A stretch of 41,134 nucleotides of DNA, taken from assembly GCA_964448055.1 (NCBI GenBank), contig CAYUVB010000011.1, positions 1 to 41,134 of the forward strand, written 5' to 3'. Source of the DNA: WANQ01 sp964448055. GTDB lineage: Archaea; Thermoproteota; Thermoprotei_A; Sulfolobales; WANQ01. The position numbers and the translations under genes were made by a program. Of the stretch, positions 36,365 to 41,134 are shown in pieces. Numbering within the stretch: position 1 is the first letter of the stretch; each line of letters begins with the position of its first letter. The notes beneath the pieces are model-generated. The model did no database searches, was not told the origin of the DNA, and was given only the letters and a program-made list of their open reading frames with translations.

Positions 36365-36488
36365 CTTGTAAGGTCAAGGTCTACATACTATTCTTGCCTA
36401 CAATAGTATAAGTGTAGAATTTTATCTTTATTAGGTCTAAATAACAATAAACATCTATTTAACTCATGTATTACGGGATAAGATAAGT

Positions 36489-37853
36489 CTATTTTCTCCC
36501 AAAGAATTTGTCTAAGCTTAAGGTTTTCTTCTTCTCCTTCTTACCTAGTACAACCTTTTCTATGAATGAATCTCTTACTGGTTCATATACGTACTTGTAG
36601 AATTTTTGAGGATCTTTTAGTATGCTTTCTGGAAACTGCTTAAGGTACTCCAGTGCTGCTTTCCACGCCTTCTCATATGGTATAATTGAGTTTATTTTCA
36701 TTGTAATGTTTTTATCATAGTCTTCTGGTAGTTGTTCTACATCACCCATCATAAACCATCCACGTGGGGAAATAGGTACTTCTTCACCAAAGACTTTTAC
36801 TAATCTCCAACGTTTCTCTTCACTTGTTCCACCATATTTCACACGATAGTTTCTACCGTAGTACTTAGCCCATGCATAGAATATTGCACGATTTAAACCA
36901 AAACTCTTAGCCTTCTCGAGGTCCCCAGTCAACAAGTAGTATCTTGCAGCTTGTAGTAATCCCATAACCTGGAATCTCCCTATAGCCCCTTTACCCTCCT
37001 CTTTTTTACCAGACCTATAGCCTAGTCTTGTCTGTCGTGCCCGGAACTCAGCTATACGTAACTCTCCTATTTTCTCTAAAGCCTTCTTGGCGAGTTCATC
37101 CGCTTCACCCACAACATGCTTTCTCCATTCTGGGTTATGCTTGTAGTTTCCAAGGGTAGTCCAGTCTATGTGGAATTCATCTAGTTGCTCTGGTTTGAAT
37201 GTTACTGCTACCCTATTCAATCTCCTATGGATACTTAATGGTACTGTGAATACTCGTTTAGCATCTATCAAGTTTTCAACTTTTAACACACCATTAGTCT
37301 CCTTGGATAAGGCTATGATCTTGTCTTTTAGTTCCTCTAGCACATATTCTACTATAGCGTATGCTATATCTAGTGGGTGGTGTTTTGATAGTAGTTCCGG
37401 TGAGAAAGCCTTCTCATGGATTCTTACATGTATTCCTTCACCACTCCATAGCAGGTAAACACTCTCAATAACCCTGTGTTTCTCTAGGAACTCTACTATG
37501 GTTCTTGCTGCTTCAAGAGTTTTCTCCCAATAATCTATCCTAGAATCTATGTCCCAAAACGGTGTTGTAAATGCAATGTTATCCGCTATCTCGACGCTTT
37601 CCTTCCCTTTTACCTCATAGTAAACGTTTATTGTTGCATAGATAGTCCTAGTCCAAGGATAGCTTGTCAATATCCTACGAAGATGTTCTTCACTTGCAAT
37701 AGTTAATGGTTCACCGCTACGCCAATATCTTGTAAATAGTCTATCCTTACCTTTATAGCCCTCAATACTAATCCATCTATTCCTAGCAAAGTCTACTATC
37801 TCTCTTGAAACCTCTTCTCGAAGATAGTATATCCTAGGATTAATGACGCTCAC
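36489..37853 (-). CDS. Archaeo-eukaryotic primase (PriS-like) superfamily protein with PIP-like tail
   Basis: The protein has 454 residues. The AEP motifs appear in order: TPFWDIDSR with the metal-binding D101 and D103; LWSGEGIHVRI (137-145), the SGxGxH nucleotide-binding motif; and NLIDAKRVFTVPLSIHRRL with D197 and H209. This is the pattern of the PriS catalytic core, but the protein is ~100 residues longer than typical PriS and carries an extra helical C-terminal domain (about 260-435). The last residues, KTLSLDKFFGRK, look like a PCNA-interacting peptide (hydrophobic L447, F450, F451; T at the usual Gln). It could be the main PriS or a primase-polymerase paralogue. The start is GTG 37853. 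Confidence 0.78.
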   Translation of the reverse strand: MSVINPRIYYLREEVSREIVDFARNRWISIEGYKGKDRLFTRYWRSGEPLTIASEEHLRRILTSYPWTRTIYATINVYYEVKGKESVEIADNIAFTTPFWDIDSRIDYWEKTLEAARTIVEFLEKHRVIESVYLLWSGEGIHVRIHEKAFSPELLSKHHPLDIAYAIVEYVLEELKDKIIALSKETNGVLKVENLIDAKRVFTVPLSIHRRLNRVAVTFKPEQLDEFHIDWTTLGNYKHNPEWRKHVVGEADELAKKALEKIGELRIAEFRARQTRLGYRSGKKEEGKGAIGRFQVMGLLQAARYYLLTGDLEKAKSFGLNRAIFYAWAKYYGRNYRVKYGGTSEEKRWRLVKVFGEEVPISPRGWFMMGDVEQLPEDYDKNITMKINSIIPYEKAWKAALEYLKQFPESILKDPQKFYKYVYEPVRDSFIEKVVLGKKEKKKTLSLDKFFGRK

Positions 37854-37961
37854 ACTATCCCCAATGATAGATCTAATGCATTACGCCAGCCTTATACTCA
37901 TTTAGACCCAATATACTCATAGCTAACTATATAAGGTAACGTAGAAGCACTATCAATCATG

Positions 37962-38690
37962 TTACCGGTTATCTGAGAGCATGCCTAGTATAGGTTCTAT
38001 TTCGTCTAGGTAAGGCTTAGACCATGGTGATTTAATGAATTCTATCGGTGTTGATATATGTTTTATTACACCTTCCTCCATATAGGCTATCCTGTCTCCT
38101 AGATATAATGCTTCAACTATATTATGGGTTACATGTATTGCCGTGAACCCTAGCTTCATGTGTAGCTCTCTTAGGAAGCTTCTAGCCTTAAACCTTAGTC
38201 TTGGATCAAGGTTTGCTAACGGCTCATCTAGTAATACTAGTTGGGGTTCAACTACTAGTGCTCTAGCAAGTGCTACTCTTTGTTGTTGTCCACCACTTAT
38301 CTGGTTAGGGTAGCGGTCAAGTATATCCGTTATCTCTAGTATCCCTGCTATCCATTCAACTTTTTCCCTAATAACTTGGCTATCTAGTCCTCTAGCTTTT
38401 AGACCATAGGCTATGTTCTCATAAACTGTCATATGAGGCCATAGGGCATAGTCTTGGGGTACTAATGCAAATCCTCTATTCTCTGGTGGTTCATTTGTTA
38501 TATCTCGTCCATTAACTATTATCTTACCTTTCAATGGTTTTATGAATCCTATCAATGTGCGAAGGAAGACAGTTTTACCTACTCCGCTAGGACCCATTAC
38601 TACGAAGTACTCTTTATCCCTTACTTCAAGGTAGTCCACTTGAAGTGTAAAGGAGCCTAATTTTACCATTAAGTCCTCAATTACTATCAT
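37962..38690 (-). CDS. wtpC: Tungstate/molybdate ABC transporter, ATP-binding protein
   Basis: The 242-residue ABC ATPase has Walker A GPSGVGKT (33-40), the signature ISGGQQQRVALARAL and Walker B with D-loop LVLLDEPLANLDPR. It energises uptake of tungstate or molybdate with WtpA and WtpB. The ATG start at 38690 overlaps the wtpB stop (ATGA), so the two are translationally coupled. The C-terminal regulatory domain found in some ModC proteins is absent, as is usual for short WtpC. Confidence 0.92.
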   Translation of the reverse strand: MIVIEDLMVKLGSFTLQVDYLEVRDKEYFVVMGPSGVGKTVFLRTLIGFIKPLKGKIIVNGRDITNEPPENRGFALVPQDYALWPHMTVYENIAYGLKARGLDSQVIREKVEWIAGILEITDILDRYPNQISGGQQQRVALARALVVEPQLVLLDEPLANLDPRLRFKARSFLRELHMKLGFTAIHVTHNIVEALYLGDRIAYMEEGVIKHISTPIEFIKSPWSKPYLDEIEPILGMLSDNR

Positions 38691-39448
38691 TTCCTTAGCA
38701 CCAGTCTAACAGCTATGAATAATGCTATGGACATTAATACTAATGGTATTGATAATGCTACTGCATAGCTTAACCCGTAGGTATTGAACCACTCCATGAC
38801 TAGTACGTTGATGGTTTTGGGATAGTATGCTACTATTAATATCGCCCCAACCTCGCTAATAGATCTAGCCCAGGATAAGATGAATCCGGTTGCTATCCCT
38901 CTAAGACTCAATGGTAGGGTTATTGTCATGAATACCCTGAACTGTGATGCACCGAGACTTCGTGCAACCATTTCTAGTACTGGATCTATTGATTCTATTG
39001 CAACCCTAATAGTGTCTATGGCTATTGGTGCTGAAACAAACATCATTGCAGCTACTATTCCCCAAAAGCTATCGTCTACTGCTAAACCTAATCCGCTGGT
39101 AAGGAATCCTAAGAGTCCTCTTCTACTGTAAGCAACAAGTACCATTATGCCTGCTACAGCATGTGGTATCATTAATGGCACATTCACTATACTCTCAATG
39201 AGTGTCTTGAGGGAGAAACTCTTCCTTGCAAAGAGATAAGCTGTAGGTATACCTACCAATAGTAGGATAAACGATGAGAGAAGACTAGCCTGGATAGTCC
39301 TAATAAGTGCTAGCCATGCTTCCCTTGCGAGTACTGGATCACTAATCCAAGCCTCGGATAAAACACCTATATTAGCTAAAGCAAATAATGCAACTAAGGG
39401 TATGAATAGAAAGAGGATTAATAATGAGGCAGCTATAGACGCTATTAT
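38687..39448 (-). CDS. wtpB: Tungstate/molybdate ABC transporter, permease (5' end in gap)
   Basis: About 253 visible residues of a BPD-type inner-membrane permease, nearly full length. Five to six membrane segments are visible (ASLLILFLFIPLVALFALAN onwards). The EAA coupling loop is EMVARSLGASQFRVFMTITLP. The N-terminal few residues and start are in the 100-N gap. The frame appears joined to wtpA through the gap, but that is an artefact: both genes are normally separate. Confidence 0.92.
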   Translation of the reverse strand: MIASIAASLLILFLFIPLVALFALANIGVLSEAWISDPVLAREAWLALIRTIQASLLSSFILLLVGIPTAYLFARKSFSLKTLIESIVNVPLMIPHAVAGIMVLVAYSRRGLLGFLTSGLGLAVDDSFWGIVAAMMFVSAPIAIDTIRVAIESIDPVLEMVARSLGASQFRVFMTITLPLSLRGIATGFILSWARSISEVGAILIVAYYPKTINVLVMEWFNTYGLSYAVALSIPLVLMSIALFIAVRLVLRK

Positions 39449-39548
39449 NNNNNNNNNNNNNNNNNNNNNNNNNNNNNNNNNNNNNNNNNNNNNNNNNNNN
39501 NNNNNNNNNNNNNNNNNNNNNNNNNNNNNNNNNNNNNNNNNNNNNNNN
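39449..39548. other. Assembly gap (100 N) between wtpA and wtpB
   Basis: Exactly 100 N. It should contain the end of wtpA (roughly 40-60 codons by family length), any intergenic bases and the start of wtpB, so it is likely longer than 100 bp. Confidence 0.98.
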
Positions 39549-40444
39549 ACTCTATGATAGAAGTCCTCGTACTTAGGGTTACCTAGGTTTATCTCGTCTG
39601 GTAACTCTATGAATTCTAGTCCATGTTGAATGGCTACGCTACGGTACTCGAAAGCATAGTCTATGTTACCTGACTCAAGAAGACCTATGAGATCAACGCT
39701 TTTTGGTCTAATAACAAGGTTTTCTCCATGTAAATCTAGGCTTGCAGGTACGTATATGTGGGTAACATTATCTTTTGCTTTAACTCTAATATTCGTATGC
39801 CTTAGTACGAGCTTCTCGAGTATACCTGGGTCATTATAGTAAATGCTTGCTAAGGCTATTACGCCTACTGAACGATAGCCACAGGGATCCTTATTTGGAT
39901 CAGAGAACCCGTAGCGTACATCTGGTCTACTGAGAATCTCGTACCACTTACCTGGGTTCTTCTTTAGTTCATCAGCATACTTAGAGTTCTTAGTGAATGC
40001 TAGCACTACTTCATTAGATGCAAAAGCAATGTACCAATCAGCATATTTAGGCACCATGTACTTTGATATGAGACGATAATCAGCGATGACTACAACATCA
40101 GCTCTTTTGCCAAGATCCGTTACTTTACGGACAGCTTCAATGCTTCCGCTTGCCTCAATATGTACGTCAACACTAGTTGTATTATAGAATATGCCTGCTA
40201 GTCTACTGAGTGGAATCCTAAGAGAACCTGCACAGAATATAATGAGGTTACCTCCACTCGGTGGTGTCGTGGATATTGCTTTAGTTGTTGCCTCTGTTGA
40301 TGTAGTTGCTGTAGCGGATGCACTTTTCTCAACAGTAATAGGTGTCTTGCTTAGCAGAGTGATAGATGCTACTACTAAAACTAGTACTATCACAACAACG
40401 AACATAGCTATGGCATATGTACGTTTAGCCACTATAACTACCAT
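39549..40444 (-). CDS. wtpA: Tungstate/molybdate-binding protein (3' end in gap)
   Basis: Extracellular oxyanion receptor of the WtpABC importer. Residues 10-31 form a hydrophobic signal anchor. A Ser/Thr/Ala-rich linker (37-62) follows, as in membrane-tethered archaeal binding proteins. The WtpA motifs are CAGSL (71-75), EASGS, ADVVVIADY and FSDPNKDPCGYR (180-191), which contain oxyanion ligands; YAFEYRS and LPDEINLGNPKYEDFYHR come near the end. The C-terminus is cut by the gap. The ATG start at 40444 has no Shine-Dalgarno site and may be leaderless; GTG 40432 is an alternative. Confidence 0.93.
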
Positions 40445-40780
40445 GTGCTTGATAAAAATAGAGGGAAATAAACGTTACGGAAGATAAAACAAGCTATGCT
40501 CTCAGTCAACTCTTTAATTCTAGACCCTCTTAACAGGTTCCTCAAGTATGTATATGTAGTTGTAATCAAAAGCCGAAGTTTTAGTCGAAGAGTTCTAGTC
40601 CTTGTGTGGTTTACTAAATCTCTGATGCCTTAGCTACTAGCTTGTCATTGGCTGGAGGTACATCGTTATATCAGTATATTGAAACCCCTTCTTGAAGATA
40701 ATGTACTTTAGGATTAATAGTACTCGATGAGTGTTCTCAATAGGGTATTGTACCCAAATATGTATTTGGATCTAACTAGA
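40445..40780. other. Gene-free region upstream of wtpA
   Basis: 336 bp without a coding frame. It contains the likely wtpA promoter near its left end and two adjacent palindromes near its right end. No RNA gene was recognised. Confidence 0.5.
40743..40769. repeat. Two overlapping palindromes between COG1237-like gene and wtpA
   Basis: GGGTA-TTG-TACCC (40743-40755) and CCAAATA-TG-TATTTGG (40754-40769) share two bases. Both are perfect inverted repeats. They lie 12 bp after the stop of the MBL gene and about 300 bp before wtpA. They could be regulator sites or an RNA hairpin ending the upstream transcript. Confidence 0.5.
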
Positions 40781-41134
40781 TTAGCTATGTATTGTTAGGT
40801 TTAATCCTACACCACCTTCGCCGTATAATTCAGGGTACATGTGTTCTAGGTACTCTCTTATTTCATCACCACTGCAATGTAACGGATATATCTTCTCAAC
40901 GTCTAATTTAACTAGTACTTCAACTATACTCTTTATTCTACTTAGCGAAGCACTTGCTAAATGAAAGCCTCCTATAACCATGTATGGCTTAATATTGAAC
41001 TCTTGTACAGCCTCTCTTACAATATTATCAACACCTGGATGACTACAACCAGTTAGTATTATCAATCCTTTACCCTTAACAATAATTACTAGTGCTTGCT
41101 CCCAAGGAGGACCATATAATGGCTTTAATATGTA
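40781..41134 (-). CDS. MBL-fold metallo-hydrolase (COG1237 type), 5' end outside window
   Basis: 118 codons of the C-terminal part are visible, open to the window edge. EQALVIIVKGKGLIILTGCSHPGVDNIV is the characteristic stretch of the COG1237 group of MBL proteins, some of which are linked to methanopterin-type pterin synthesis. KPYMVIGGFHL and KIYPLHCSGDE supply later metal-binding histidines. The stop is TAA at 40781. It is upstream of wtpA on the same strand. Confidence 0.85.
   Translation of the reverse strand, partial: YILKPLYGPPWEQALVIIVKGKGLIILTGCSHPGVDNIVREAVQEFNIKPYMVIGGFHLASASLSRIKSIVEVLVKLDVEKIYPLHCSGDEIREYLEHMYPELYGEGGVGLNLTIHS

Overview
The window looks like a hyperthermophilic crenarchaeon (Thermoprotei; Desulfurococcales is my best guess from gene content). 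The DNA is AT-rich, many starts are TTG or GTG behind GGTGA/GAGGTG Shine-Dalgarno (SD) sites, and TATA boxes lie about 26 nt upstream. Archaeal genes include an AglB/STT3 oligosaccharyltransferase, archaeal-type NadM, a ZPR1 zinc protein and an IF-2B-family protein. Four runs of exactly 100 N (1702-1801, 13948-14047, 35057-35156, 39449-39548) show a scaffolded draft assembly. Each gap cuts genes, and two create false fused reading frames.

Layout. 1-6.4 kb: partial radical SAM protein, gapped MoeA-type molybdopterin enzyme, a GC-rich candidate RNA, small unknown proteins, NadM, ZPR1 protein, Hsp20. 6.5-12.3 kb: AglB, a HypE-like AIR-synthase protein, a radical SAM protein whose end overlaps it, three small proteins. 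12.3-14.1 kb: a gene-poor patch with a candidate 323-nt structured RNA closed by a kink-turn, followed by a decayed TnpB gene. 14.1-18.2 kb: FAD protein, then a minus-strand cluster of IF-2B-like isomerase, metallo-beta-lactamase (MBL) hydrolase, zinc protein and PfkB sugar kinase. 18.4-22.7 kb: HTH/zinc-finger protein and a hydantoinase/oxoprolinase pair. 23-29.7 kb: radical SAM protein, unknown membrane protein, HTH regulator, MDR-like protein without zinc ligands, aminotransferase, SplB-like radical SAM protein. 29.7-35 kb: an unrecognised protein that reads like a degenerate FtsZ/tubulin fold, divergent from a large membrane coiled-coil protein and a helical protein, then a K+ channel. 35-41 kb: HisRS, an archaeo-eukaryotic primase-like protein with a C-terminal PCNA-binding-like motif, a WtpABC tungstate/molybdate transporter and a partial MBL protein.

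Working together: WtpABC and MoeA fit a tungsten or molybdenum cofactor economy. The IF-2B isomerase and PfkB kinase could form part of a pentose-bisphosphate salvage route. The most novel-looking items are the two kink-turn RNAs, the FtsZ-like locus and the primase-like protein. Three genes (starts near 16400, 22688 and 30772) have no ATG/GTG/TTG where their coding sequence begins. No rRNA, tRNA or CRISPR array was seen.
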